Source of the DNA: Lachancea dasiensis
Taxonomy: Eukaryota; Ascomycota; Saccharomycetes; Saccharomycetales; Saccharomycetaceae
Length of the DNA: 64,000 nucleotides
Direction of reading: 5' to 3'
Assembly: GCA_900074725.1 (NCBI GenBank)
Contig: LT598461.1
Location: 248,001 to 312,000 of the forward strand
The translations under genes and the position numbers were made by a program. The notes under the pieces are model-generated. The model ran no database searches, was not told the origin of the DNA, and worked only from the letters and a program-made list of their open reading frames with translations. Positions 1 to 9,600 of the stretch are shown piece after piece (position 1 is the first letter of the stretch; each line of letters starts with the position of its first letter).

Positions 1-733
1 CCGTAAACTTGTTCAAATCCAGCTGGCGAAATTCTGCCATGCTCATCACGGCCTTTTCGGACGAGCTGAAAGCCTGCCGCGCGTTGTCGTAGTACAGGGA
101 AGCCCGCTTGCCACTCAGTATCTGCTCCACCAGGTGCAGGTGCTTTTGCACCTTTTGTACTAATTCGTTGGCAAATAAAACTGTTGGAATCTTGTGTTCC
201 CTAACGTATCGCAGGCGAACACTCTGAATGTTGGCGTAATGACTGCGCTGAACAGACGCACGACTGGTTTTTCGGAGCTTACGAGCGGGCTCCAGCGACA
301 CTGGATCCGCTGGTGGATCGTTCTCCAACTCCGTAATTTTCGCCGTGAGTGAGTCTTCCTCCTCGTGGAAGCGACGCGTCCTAACCATGTCCGCTGCGTC
401 AATGTCTTGCTCCACCAACTGTGGGTGACTGGCGTCAACGATGCTTCTGGAAGTTCTCTTCTTAATGTATGTCATTCGCCCATTTTCTAATCCTTGTTGG
501 TCCTTCGCGAGCAGCATTTCCAGTTCCTGATCGTCGAGAACAGCAGTATCTGTCTTTACACGCTTTGCAAAGGGCAAACGCTCGTTACTCGTGTTGATGT
601 CGAGTTCATGTGGGCTTGTATCGCGCACAGGGGAGCTGCTTAGAGTATCGGAACGGGAGTCAGCTATCCGTCTGGGTCTTCTAGCATTTGGACTGCTCTC
701 ACCATGTCCGCCAGTAAATGACCGTTTGGCCAT
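1..733 (-). CDS. RTC4: RTC4-like protein, N-terminal part (gene runs off the left edge)
   Basis: An open minus-strand frame runs from an ATG at 733 to base 1 without a stop, giving about 244 residues. The first 150 are polar and low in complexity, with basic clusters. The visible end (about residues 165-244) is a more ordered helical segment rich in Leu, Gln and Lys, as expected ahead of the RTC4-like domain, whose core would lie outside the window. RTC4 is a poorly understood nuclear/cytoplasmic protein. The call rests partly on position: the next genes are TEX1, MRPL17, NRD1 and RAD50, the order found beside RTC4 (YNL254C) in S. cerevisiae. Divergent from TEX1. A different protein with the same neighbours cannot be excluded. 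Confidence 0.62.
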   Translation of the reverse strand, partial: MAKRSFTGGHGESSPNARRPRRIADSRSDTLSSSPVRDTSPHELDINTSNERLPFAKRVKTDTAVLDDQELEMLLAKDQQGLENGRMTYIKKRTSRSIVDASHPQLVEQDIDAADMVRTRRFHEEEDSLTAKITELENDPPADPVSLEPARKLRKTSRASVQRSHYANIQSVRLRYVREHKIPTVLFANELVQKVQKHLHLVEQILSGKRASLYYDNARQAFSSSEKAVMSMAEFRQLDLNKFT

Positions 734-1428
734 CCTAAATTTGACCTCCCAATGGAGTTTGCTATATATTTCAGATATCCCAAGATTTGTTGACATTTTG
801 ATGTCAGATAGTATAATTTAACGCGAAACATAAATGGGAACGCGCAGTACATAGCTCGACAAACACATATCATGTGGAAGAGAGGCACTCTAGGACCTAT
901 TGAACATGAATCACAGCTGTCCATGACTAGTGAGCAAATTTGGCGCTTTGGCTGGGAGCTGTACCACGCTCGTCCCGATGTCTCACTTGTTTCTTCAAAA
1001 GTCAGCCAACATTCGGAGTTTTGTGAGTCCGTCCAAAGATGATTATAACTAAGAATTTAGTGATTATGGTCTCGCAAGTCGGTATTATGGGCCCCTCGAG
1101 CAAAGTAAGGACATGCCAGCTCTTGTATGGTCATTTGGGCGATATCACGAGTGTCTTGGTTGAATGTCACGCTTGGAAGCTATAGAGTTTGCAATATGTC
1201 CTAAGACATTTAGGTCTCGCGTCAAGATAGGATCGAGCTTGTAAGGTAGCCTGGAGTCGCTGCTTTGTCACATATTATCAGCACATATGCCAGGAGTTCG
1301 GTCAATCGCTCACCACGAACTTGTAAAGTGCATTTTGGTTTAGAGAGCCCCAAGTGCTGTCCTGGACCACTCAAACACTTCGATTGAACAGCCTTATAAG
1401 CAGCTCGCACTTGCTAATCAACAGTGCT
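734..1428. promoter_or_regulatory. Divergent intergenic region between RTC4 and TEX1
   Basis: This 695-bp stretch lies between two divergent start codons and should hold both promoters. The overlapping short frames have no recognisable similarity. A TATA-like TATATA run lies near 763. I see no RNA gene or mobile element. Confidence 0.5.
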
Positions 1429-2652
1429 ATGACTATCCCAGGCCCTTCAAAGGCTTCTGAAAATTACTCAAAGTTTTTTGCGCAGTGCGATCAAGAAGGT
1501 TTTCCGGATAGGCATTACTTGGAATGGGTGTCAAAACAATCCGCTAGATCAGCTCGATTGGACAGTAAAAATCCGGTGAAGACTTTGGAATTTAGTCCGA
1601 CGGGTTCTCATCTGGCGTACAGTAGAGCTGATGGAACTCTAAATTTATGGAAGCTCAAGTCAGACCGTGCAGAAACATATCTATCAGTTGAATTCGAACT
1701 TCCTCGCAATGTCTCATCAACTGGCCCCGTTGAGAGGCCAGTATGTGGCATGACATGGCACCCTATAACCGGATTCTTATTGGCAACGGTCAATGGCTCA
1801 AGTTGTATCAACGTTCACGATGTGTTTACGGGAGCTTTGATCAAAAACATTGACACAAACGGCGACCTTTCCTTCCGAAAATTGTCGTACAGTCCCGATG
1901 GATCATTATTAGTGGCCCTGGCGGAAGATGGGCAATTTTGTCTTTTTGACATTGATGGAGATTATAAACAGCTTTGGACCTCATCATCAAAAGCTCGATC
2001 GGAGGGTCCCCCGGAACCTACTGTTACCGCTACAACGTTTACCTGGTCTCAAGACAGCTCTATGCTATATGTAGCTTTTAACTCAGGAGAGATTCGAGTT
2101 TTCAAGGTCGGTGAAACAGCCCTGGAGCATTATACGTCTGTCTCGGGTCATACGGGCGCTATAAATCGTTTGAAGATAGATTCTACGGGACTATTTCTTT
2201 TCGCAGGCGGTAGCGATACTATATGTTCTATATGGAACTTGACGAACATGTGTTGCGTGAAGATTATCAGCGACTTCACGGGCCCCATAATGGATTTGGA
2301 TATAAGTTCTGATAACGTAGCATTGGCGCTTACGTCCCCACTGCATACTCAGATTTACGCAATGGATACCAGTGAATCACTCCACTCGCTGGCTCCTCAA
2401 CAAAATATAGAGATTCCTATATTTCGGTTCTATCCAGGAAGAATGGCGTTTGTAACAATTTCAGAAAATGAAGAAGTAGTCAAGTATCATAAGTTGGCAC
2501 CTACTGAGGCGGGAAACCGGAGCGATACGGTCGAGCGAGAGAAAAATGGTCGGCATGACAGAAATGGTGCGGGCATCAAGACAAGTCGTCGCCGAGAGGA
2601 TGATCGCTCTTGGAGAGGAAGCAGATTCCCTAAGAGGTCGGCAAGAAGATAA
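1429..2652 (+). CDS. TEX1: TEX1, WD40 subunit associated with the THO/TREX mRNA export complex
   Basis: A 407-residue protein of WD40 repeats. Several blades show the typical pattern, for example KTLEFSPTGSHLAYSRADGT followed by LNLWKLK near the N-terminus, a second FRKLSYSPDGSLLVALAEDG blade, and HTGAINRLKIDSTGLFLFAG ending in SIWNL. Length fits yeast Tex1 (about 420). In the family it joins THO at transcribed genes and helps couple transcription to mRNA export in the nucleus. The tail (after about residue 365) is highly basic, rich in Arg, Lys and Asp, and probably disordered. The frame is open upstream to a GTG at 1354, but the ATG at 1429 is the first in frame and suits the family N-terminus. 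Position next to MRPL17 and NRD1 matches YNL253W. Confidence 0.85.
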   Translation: MTIPGPSKASENYSKFFAQCDQEGFPDRHYLEWVSKQSARSARLDSKNPVKTLEFSPTGSHLAYSRADGTLNLWKLKSDRAETYLSVEFELPRNVSSTGPVERPVCGMTWHPITGFLLATVNGSSCINVHDVFTGALIKNIDTNGDLSFRKLSYSPDGSLLVALAEDGQFCLFDIDGDYKQLWTSSSKARSEGPPEPTVTATTFTWSQDSSMLYVAFNSGEIRVFKVGETALEHYTSVSGHTGAINRLKIDSTGLFLFAGGSDTICSIWNLTNMCCVKIISDFTGPIMDLDISSDNVALALTSPLHTQIYAMDTSESLHSLAPQQNIEIPIFRFYPGRMAFVTISENEEVVKYHKLAPTEAGNRSDTVEREKNGRHDRNGAGIKTSRRREDDRSWRGSRFPKRSARR

Positions 2653-2745
2653 ACTGGATCACCAAGTGTGACGATTTTGAAATTAATATATACACGACTA
2701 CGTAATTTGGAGCGCGGTAAATGACGCACTTAAATACTTTGTTCA

Positions 2746-3573
2746 TCAGTTGCCAGCCAATAAGCAGGCCAGTGTCTGATAATATGCTTCGTCTACACGT
2801 TGTTGAATTTCTTTTTTAGTCAACCATGCAAACTCGTTGTACTGAGAGTTTGGTTGAAGTTCGAATCTTCCGGAGATAATGTGGGACTTGATCAAAAACT
2901 CAGCAGCCTCGGGGCTGTTCAACACACCAGCCGGTGTGTTAGAAATGGACCATGTGTTTATGTTTGGGCCACCCAAGTCTCTTAAACCAGCCTCCGCTGT
3001 GGCATGCAATGGTCTTTTTTTAGAGTCTAAGCTAGACTTGACAGGAAAGCTGGGAAATTTCCACTGACCGGTGTTGTTTTTTACCAAAAGGTAAAGCGTG
3101 GAACTCAACCCCCGCTCTAAGCTTTGTAGGTCGCTAGACTTATCGGCTTGGGTAATTCGAGAGTTGGGAACAATTGGTCTGGATATACTGTCACCATCAC
3201 TCCCCTCTTCACTGCTGCCGCCATTGCTTAGGCTATGAGGCAAATTCACCACTTGTTTTGTGCGCCTTTCTCTGTTATGCTTGACGTCTGGGATACCTTT
3301 GGGAAACCACACACCTGGCTGTCTGCTAACTGGACCTTTTTGGGCGGCCAAAAACCGTTTTTCGGCCAGCGTACCTTTCCGGTAGTAGAAGTATTGTGGG
3401 AAGGTCCACATCAGTCTTTTTTCCAGCTCACTCTGGTAGTCATAATATTGTTTTTCTAGCGACGTTAGATCCTGGGTAACAATTGGTATTCTCGACAAAA
3501 TTAGCCCCGCTTTGATCGTTCTTGACTGGGGGGTAGAGGCAACGCCTCTATGTGCCAAGATGTGGAGCCTCAT
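2746..3573 (-). CDS. MRPL17: Mitochondrial ribosomal large-subunit protein MRPL17 (bL/mL46 family)
   Basis: 275 residues, close to the 281 of S. cerevisiae Mrpl17. The N-terminus (MRLHILAHRGVASTPQSR) is basic and hydroxylated without acidic residues, a likely mitochondrial targeting sequence. The following segment, with WTFPQYFYYRKGTLAEKRF and the WFPKGIPDVKHNR motif, is typical of the L46 family. A Nudix-like C-terminal half (about residues 150-270) has HATAEAGLRDLGG, which resembles a degenerate Nudix box. It should be part of the mitochondrial 54S large subunit. Convergent with TEX1: the two stop codons are 93 bp apart. Start chosen at the only upstream ATG. Confidence 0.92.
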   Translation of the reverse strand: MRLHILAHRGVASTPQSRTIKAGLILSRIPIVTQDLTSLEKQYYDYQSELEKRLMWTFPQYFYYRKGTLAEKRFLAAQKGPVSRQPGVWFPKGIPDVKHNRERRTKQVVNLPHSLSNGGSSEEGSDGDSISRPIVPNSRITQADKSSDLQSLERGLSSTLYLLVKNNTGQWKFPSFPVKSSLDSKKRPLHATAEAGLRDLGGPNINTWSISNTPAGVLNSPEAAEFLIKSHIISGRFELQPNSQYNEFAWLTKKEIQQRVDEAYYQTLACLLAGN

Positions 3574-4274
3574 TGATCAGCCAAGGTGCTTTGTAGAGTC
3601 GTTTTACAATCGAGTTCAAACTATCTATTTCAGTGGCATCTCTCTAATAACTTGCCTAAAATTTTTCCAATAATGAAAACATTGTCGTTTGTTACAATAA
3701 GAGAAAGCCGGCCTCTCAAGCGTGAATATTCTATACATTGGTGAAACAGGAAGGGTTCGCAAGGCATTTTGTAGAACTCATTATTTTGTTGGTAAATTTT
3801 GTAGACTCTTGACGGTTTCTCTCACCTAGCCTGGAGCGTCAGTCCTGTATTTCAAGTTTCTCGTAGCATAATAAAACCTTTAAGTGTAAATGTGACACTT
3901 GGAATGTGTGACAAGAATGTTCTCATTCAAATGCATAGGAGCATCTTAGAAGCTGTACGCTTCCGTTTGGCTTGCTTTCAGGCAAGTTGTCAGGATCAAG
4001 CGTACAGACCCGGGCATCGTAAAATCAATGCTGACAGGCAAAACATGAGGCAGTTGACCAGCACGCAGAGCAGGTTGTAAGAGTGAAATGCAATTCCCTT
4101 TCACAAGTTCAATACTGTATAATACCTTGAAAATTTACACGTTATGTCTCTCTACTTTATCACTGGGATGAACATTCAATCAATGGACGCCAGAATTGAA
4201 AAAAACAGTAAGGAAATTTTGTGTCGCCACATGGTGGTGACCTCCTTTGGAAATGCCAAATTCATTCATGTGTC
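3574..4274. other. Intergenic: MRPL17 promoter and NRD1 3' region
   Basis: 701 bp between two minus-strand genes. It must contain the MRPL17 promoter (proximal to 3574) and the NRD1 terminator (proximal to 4274). One 62-codon plus-strand frame is present but has no recognisable features. I see no tRNA or convincing box C/D or H/ACA snoRNA. Confidence 0.5.
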
Positions 4275-6011
4275 TCATTTCTGCTGATTGAGCATACTCA
4301 TCAGCGAATTTAACTGAGCAGTTGGGTCAAACTGCCGCTGCTGAGCAGGTGGCGCCTGTCCACCATATAGGGCAGGAGCTGCTTGTGTTGGCATGGGAAC
4401 TCCGTATGCCGGCAAAGGGGCACCCGATCCGTAGCTTGAGGGAGGATATTGATTTTGAACGGGGGCCTGAGGCTGTACGGGGAGTGGTGCCATTTGACTG
4501 TAAAACTGGCCATCACCAGGAGAATTCCTATATGAGGGACCTCTCACTGGCTTACCTGACTTGGGACCATTTCTACCGCTGTCAGTAGGCATTTTTTGTG
4601 AAATAGCTTTGGAGGATACACCTTCACCCACCACAATGTCTGGTTCTTCAAATGCTAATCCCGATTGCAGTGTTTGGCCACCCGTGCCACCCCATTCAGC
4701 GCTAACGCTCCATTTTTTGTCTGCATCTGTAAGTCTATGCAGCGGAATGACACTGTAGCCGTGTTGGTAGTCACAACAGTCCCTGGGGCCGAACCCAACC
4801 CCCCAACGCGTCCTCAGCGGGGAAGAGCCATCTTTATTGAAGTTGTGCAATACATTCTCAGCCTCCTGTCTGGAGTAAACTTTGACAAAAGCGTGCTTTC
4901 TAGAGCTATTCAGAATCACGCTTTGGACCTCTCCATATGGTCGCAAAATGTGAGCAATATCATACTCTTTCATAGAGGGTGGAACACCACCAACAAATAA
5001 TGTACGACTGAACACTTTAACATGTTCTGGAGGAACCGTGTGATCGAGAGACACGGGTTTCGGCCTAAAATGAGCGCTGCTCGGAACGTTTTCCTCACCT
5101 GGATATAAGTGGTGGTTATTAGAAGCGTTAGGCCCCTCTGAATTTCTGAAATGATCTCTGCGGGGCGGACTACGCGATCTACTTCTTCTAGATGAGTTAT
5201 CGTACCGCTCCCTTCTTTCCTCTCTTGTCCATTGTTGCTCATAACTTTCCGACGGCTGAGCCTGTCTGGAAACTTGAGATGGAGCGGGAATTGGGGGTAC
5301 CATAGGTGCCGTTGTCGTGCTCGTGCTCCTGTGCTGCTGCTGGATATCAACCAAAAGTCGAAACAAAGCCGCGTGTTGTAAAGCGACATCTGGAGAGCTT
5401 AGAGAATTGGGAATGCTAACCTGAGAAACTTGAGTGGATGGTTTCAAGCTATCAAGAATCTCGATGCACCTCTTAGCGGGATCCTGCGGCAAAACAGAAG
5501 AATTTGCCAGCTGAGGGGCCGCAGCAGGTAAAGAGGTTGAGTTGTTTCTAGCGGTTGAAAACCACTTGGCTCTTACAGCATTCAAATAACCCTTTTGGAA
5601 CAATCCGCTCCTGTCCCATATATCGATCAAGGTCAGGATTTTTTCCTTGTGGTCTTCACTACTCTTGCTGATTGCTTCGCCCAACAGCTCCTGGATGGCC
5701 TCGCCCAAGACATACACACCATGCGCACAAGAACCCACTTTGGCCGTTGGTTTGATGTACTCGTCCCGCGAACGGGCCTGTTCGAGAAACGCTCTACCGA
5801 TGGAATCTATAATGTACAAGGAGCCCAGCTTGTGGGTGTCGGCGGTATCCTTTGAATAGCCTATGACCATCTGCATTAGCTGCGGCTCTTCCTCCACATG
5901 GTCAAGCGCATAAGCGGTCAGTTTTTTGATACGTGACCCGGAAATTCCGGATTTCAAATCCTTGAAGGACTGCAATGTAGCTACAAAGTCGCTGAGTCCT
6001 TCGTTCTGCAT
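4275..6011 (-). CDS. NRD1: NRD1, RNA-binding subunit of the Nrd1-Nab3-Sen1 termination complex
   Basis: 578 residues against about 575 in S. cerevisiae. Domains in order: a CTD-interacting domain (about residues 1-155, with FKDLKSGISGSRIKKLTAYA and IDIWDRSGLFQKGYLNA), a linker, an Arg/Ser-rich stretch (about 265-285, RRSRSRSPPRR), an RRM (about 335-400, RTLFVGGVP and KHAFVKVYS as RNP2/RNP1), and a Pro/Gln-rich tail. It binds Ser5-phosphorylated Pol II CTD and GUAA-type RNA motifs and ends transcription of snoRNAs and cryptic transcripts in the nucleus. The frame is open 24 codons further upstream, but the internal ATG at 6011 gives the conserved start MQNEGLSDFVATLQSF, so I use it. Divergent from RAD50. 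Confidence 0.95.
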   Translation of the reverse strand: MQNEGLSDFVATLQSFKDLKSGISGSRIKKLTAYALDHVEEEPQLMQMVIGYSKDTADTHKLGSLYIIDSIGRAFLEQARSRDEYIKPTAKVGSCAHGVYVLGEAIQELLGEAISKSSEDHKEKILTLIDIWDRSGLFQKGYLNAVRAKWFSTARNNSTSLPAAAPQLANSSVLPQDPAKRCIEILDSLKPSTQVSQVSIPNSLSSPDVALQHAALFRLLVDIQQQHRSTSTTTAPMVPPIPAPSQVSRQAQPSESYEQQWTREERRERYDNSSRRSRSRSPPRRDHFRNSEGPNASNNHHLYPGEENVPSSAHFRPKPVSLDHTVPPEHVKVFSRTLFVGGVPPSMKEYDIAHILRPYGEVQSVILNSSRKHAFVKVYSRQEAENVLHNFNKDGSSPLRTRWGVGFGPRDCCDYQHGYSVIPLHRLTDADKKWSVSAEWGGTGGQTLQSGLAFEEPDIVVGEGVSSKAISQKMPTDSGRNGPKSGKPVRGPSYRNSPGDGQFYSQMAPLPVQPQAPVQNQYPPSSYGSGAPLPAYGVPMPTQAAPALYGGQAPPAQQRQFDPTAQLNSLMSMLNQQK

Positions 6012-6600
6012 GGTTTGTGGGGACAGTTTAGTTGTTAAAAAATGGCAAATAAATCTATACCTTTTTTCCTTCTGCGTGTGCACGGCCCAAGCTTACGATC
6101 GAAAAATCTATTTGAGCAAAGTTCTCTTCGGCTTTTTTGTACCTGGGCAAATGTGGTAAGCTACCAATCCTCAATATGACTACTCTTATTCTTACTGCAA
6201 AACGTGGTCCGTCTTCTATAGAATGAACGTTCCTTCTAAAACCTTATAAGTTTATCTTTACTGTACGACGATCTTTTAAGTATTGGCTCTCAATTGTAGA
6301 TCTTGTTATTCTTCAAAAACCAATCCGAAAGGTCCTGTCCTGCGTGTGACCTTCAGAAGAGTGTGGAAGGGAAGACAACAAGAACATCGTCCATTTGATG
6401 AATTTATACACAAATTCATTTGCGGCAAAGGGCGGGTAATCGTACAACGTTAGATTGTATTTAGCTAGCTCATCACACACAGAGTAATGAGAATCGTGCC
6501 AATGAGAAGTCCATCATTGACGACCGAATGGATCTTATTCAGATACTGGCATAGCTGGGGCGAATAAGATTTGTTAGATACTGGTTAAAGGTTGTGTTTG
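6012..6600. promoter_or_regulatory. Divergent NRD1/RAD50 promoter region with a Reb1-type site
   Basis: 589 bp between divergent start codons. CGGGTAA at 6433-6439 matches the Reb1 general regulatory factor site, which commonly creates a nucleosome-free region in divergent yeast promoters. It lies about 160 bp from the RAD50 start and about 420 bp from the NRD1 start. No other gene is visible. Confidence 0.5.
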
Positions 6601-9600
6601 ATGTCTGCAATATACAAGCTCTCGATCCAGGGGATTCGATCTTTTGATTCCAATGAACGTGAAACCATTGAGTTCGGGAAACCTCTGACGCTCATCGTGG
6701 GAACAAATGGTTCGGGGAAAACAACAATCATCGAGTGCTTGAAATATGCAACCACAGGGGACCTGCCGCCCAACAGCAAAGGCGGTGCATTTGTTCACGA
6801 TCCCAAGATAACAGGCGAGAAGGACGTTCGGGCCCAAGTCAAGCTGGCGTTCACGGGAGCCAACGACGTAAACATGATTGTGACAAGAAACATCCAACTA
6901 CTTGTGAAAAAGACGACCAGCACATTCAAAACTTTGGAAGGCCAACTCGTTGCCCTCAACAAAGGCGATCGCACTACACTTTGCAGCAGAGCTGCAGAGC
7001 TTGACCAACAGGTTCCGCTTTACATGGGTGTTCCCAAGGCAATTCTCGATTACGTGATTTTTTGCCACCAGGAAGATAGTCTGTGGCCTCTGAGCGAGCC
7101 ATCCAATCTGAAGAAGAAGTTTGATGAGATATTTCAGGCAATGAAATTCACCAAAGCACTTGATAATCTGAAAGTTATTAGGAAAGAAATGGCTGTGGAT
7201 ATCAAGCTGCTCAAGCAGTCCGTGGAGCATTTGAAAGTTGACCGAGATCGTAGCCGCTCGACCAAGATCAATATCGCAAACTTGGAAAAACGGGTCGAGA
7301 CTTATCAAAAACAAGTTCAAGAGGTCGATCGACAGCTTGACGAGATCACGGATAAGTCGGATAAGCTTTTCAAGTCCAATCAAGAGTTTCAGCAAGTCTT
7401 GAGTAAAATGGACGGTCTCAGAAATAGCCGGAGTTCGCTACAGGCACAAATAGCTCGATTAGAAGGCACGACAGAGCTTTTAGACCTACCACGGGAAAAA
7501 TTAGAAGATCTTGTCACGAATTTTTCCGCAGCTCTGAAGGAGAAGGAGACGGTGGTCGAGCAGCTTCAAAATCAGATGCGGGAGAAACGTCAAGGCTTAG
7601 ATGAAGCTCGCAATTCTTACAATGAACTCATCTCGATAAAAGGTGGTCTTGAAGCGCGCCAGGAGACTCACTTTGGTCACAAGAAGCAGTTGAAAGCGCT
7701 CGTGGAAGATCTGCGACATAAAAAGATTGTTCATAGCGACGCGATAGCTTCTGAACTAAATGAATATGTAGATACGTCAATGAAAGCCCTAGAAGCAACA
7801 TCTTTGGAAAGTGGGAAAGAAATAGAGAAGTTGAAAAGGCAGATTATGGATTTAGAGAGTTCTCGCGTGAAACAAGAACAACAGCTAATATACTGCAAGA
7901 AAGATAAAGATAAACTTTTACAGGAGTTGGACTCTTTCAAGTCGAAATTTGGTGAAATGGCTGACATAGAAAATGACTTGGCCAAGGAGAAAGATAGTTT
8001 GAAAAACTATGAGGCTCGGCTGGGCGGAAAAGATGGTGATCAGGAAATAAATGATCTCACTTCACAAATTAAAAACGAAAATGGAAGGATCCTACTGCTG
8101 GAGAATGATTTAGAGAAAATTCAACGCGAATTACTCAAATTAAATGAGCAGGCCGATTTGAATGCCAAGTTTTCCCTGCTGAAGAAAAATTTAACTATTA
8201 AAGATGAAGAACTGAAGCATTGTTCAATCAAATTATCCGAAGATAGTAGGGCTCAAACGTGGAATATACGTCCAACACTTGATTTGGAATTAGAATTCAA
8301 AAGATTTTACCTCAAATTGCAAAAAGATTCGACAAGTTTAACTCGAGAGCACAATAATCTCGCTCAAGGTGTGGCGGAAAGACAGTTTATCTACGATAGC
8401 TCTAAAAAAAAGCTAGAAGAGCTTCAGGCTAAAATCGAGACATTGCATAGGAAAGTTGAGGACGGATTGCCAGAAAACTGCACGATTGAAGATTACGATG
8501 AGCTTCTAAAGGAAGCTGAAGAGTCATACAGGGTTGCCGTTGAAAACCTCAAAATGCACAAAACAACCTTAGAGTTCAATTTGAAAGCTTTAGAAGTTGC
8601 AAAGAGTAGTAATTGCTGCTATTTGTGTCAACGTAGCTTCGGCAATGACCAAGAGCAGAGTAAGTTGTTGGTTGAACTTCAATCCAGGACTAATACGAAA
8701 TATGAGGAAACATTGATGGCAATCCTGAAAGAAGAGGAAGAATACTTGGCGTCTTTACGAAAACTTGAAAGAGATTTTTCTTTGGTGAAGTCTCTTTCGG
8801 ATTCCAAGCGTTCTGTCGAACAAGAACAAAATCGTACCTCCTCAAACTTGACAGAACAAAAAGAAACCCTGTCGGATAGTGCAAAGCGCTTAGGGGAGGT
8901 TACGGATGATCTTCAGTATGTGGAGAAAATATTGCGCCCTATCGTTGACAATATACTACGGCTAAGGGAAGATACAAAAGCTCTCAATGGTGACTTCAAG
9001 GAGGTTTCGGATGAACTTAGTGTGGTGAATGGTGTTGGCGGAAATTTGAAGACGGCAGAAGAATTACAGGTGGAGCAAAAACGTGTAAGTAGCGCAATAA
9101 GGGACTCGCGAAAGCAGCTGGAGGAATGGCAGGAGGCCAAAGAGAAAAAGTCGAGAGAGCTCAGTAATCTCATAGGTTTGATTCGGGAAAAGAATTTCAG
9201 GATCCATGACTTTGAAAAAAAGATCAGCGAGAAAACTAACTTGGCATCATCCATAAAGGATAATGAAAACTCGTTAAGTCATATTGATTCTTTAATAGAG
9301 TCGGGGTCATCATCGCTGAAGACAATATCTAATAGAGTGGTTGATTTAAAAGCAGATTTAACTCACAAAGCTTCCCATGCATTGACTCGAGAGAAAGAAG
9401 AGAGGAAAAATCTTGACTTCTTGAGGGAAAAGCGCGATATATTTACCAGATTAACGTCAGATATTCATGAATTCGAAACAGTTTATGCTTTACGGATTCA
9501 AAGTATAGGGGAAGAACTGAGCAGAGCAAATGGTCTAGTAATTTCTTTAAGCCAAAAGTTGGAGACTGGCATCAAAGATATTGAAGCCCAAAATCGGCAA

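Noticed and set aside
1354-1428. N-terminal extension of TEX1 from a GTG
   Set aside because: Nuclear yeast genes start at ATG; the first in-frame ATG (1429) suits the family. The same logic was used for RAD50 (TTG at 6592), MPA43 (GTG at 12139), the F-box gene (GTG at 42261) and MATa1 (TTG at 24946).
3892-4080. 62-codon plus-strand frame between MRPL17 and NRD1
   Set aside because: No conserved features; length is within chance for an intergenic region of 700 bp.
6012-6083. Upstream ATG of the NRD1 frame at 6083
   Set aside because: The extension is not like the family, whose conserved start aligns with the internal ATG at 6011.
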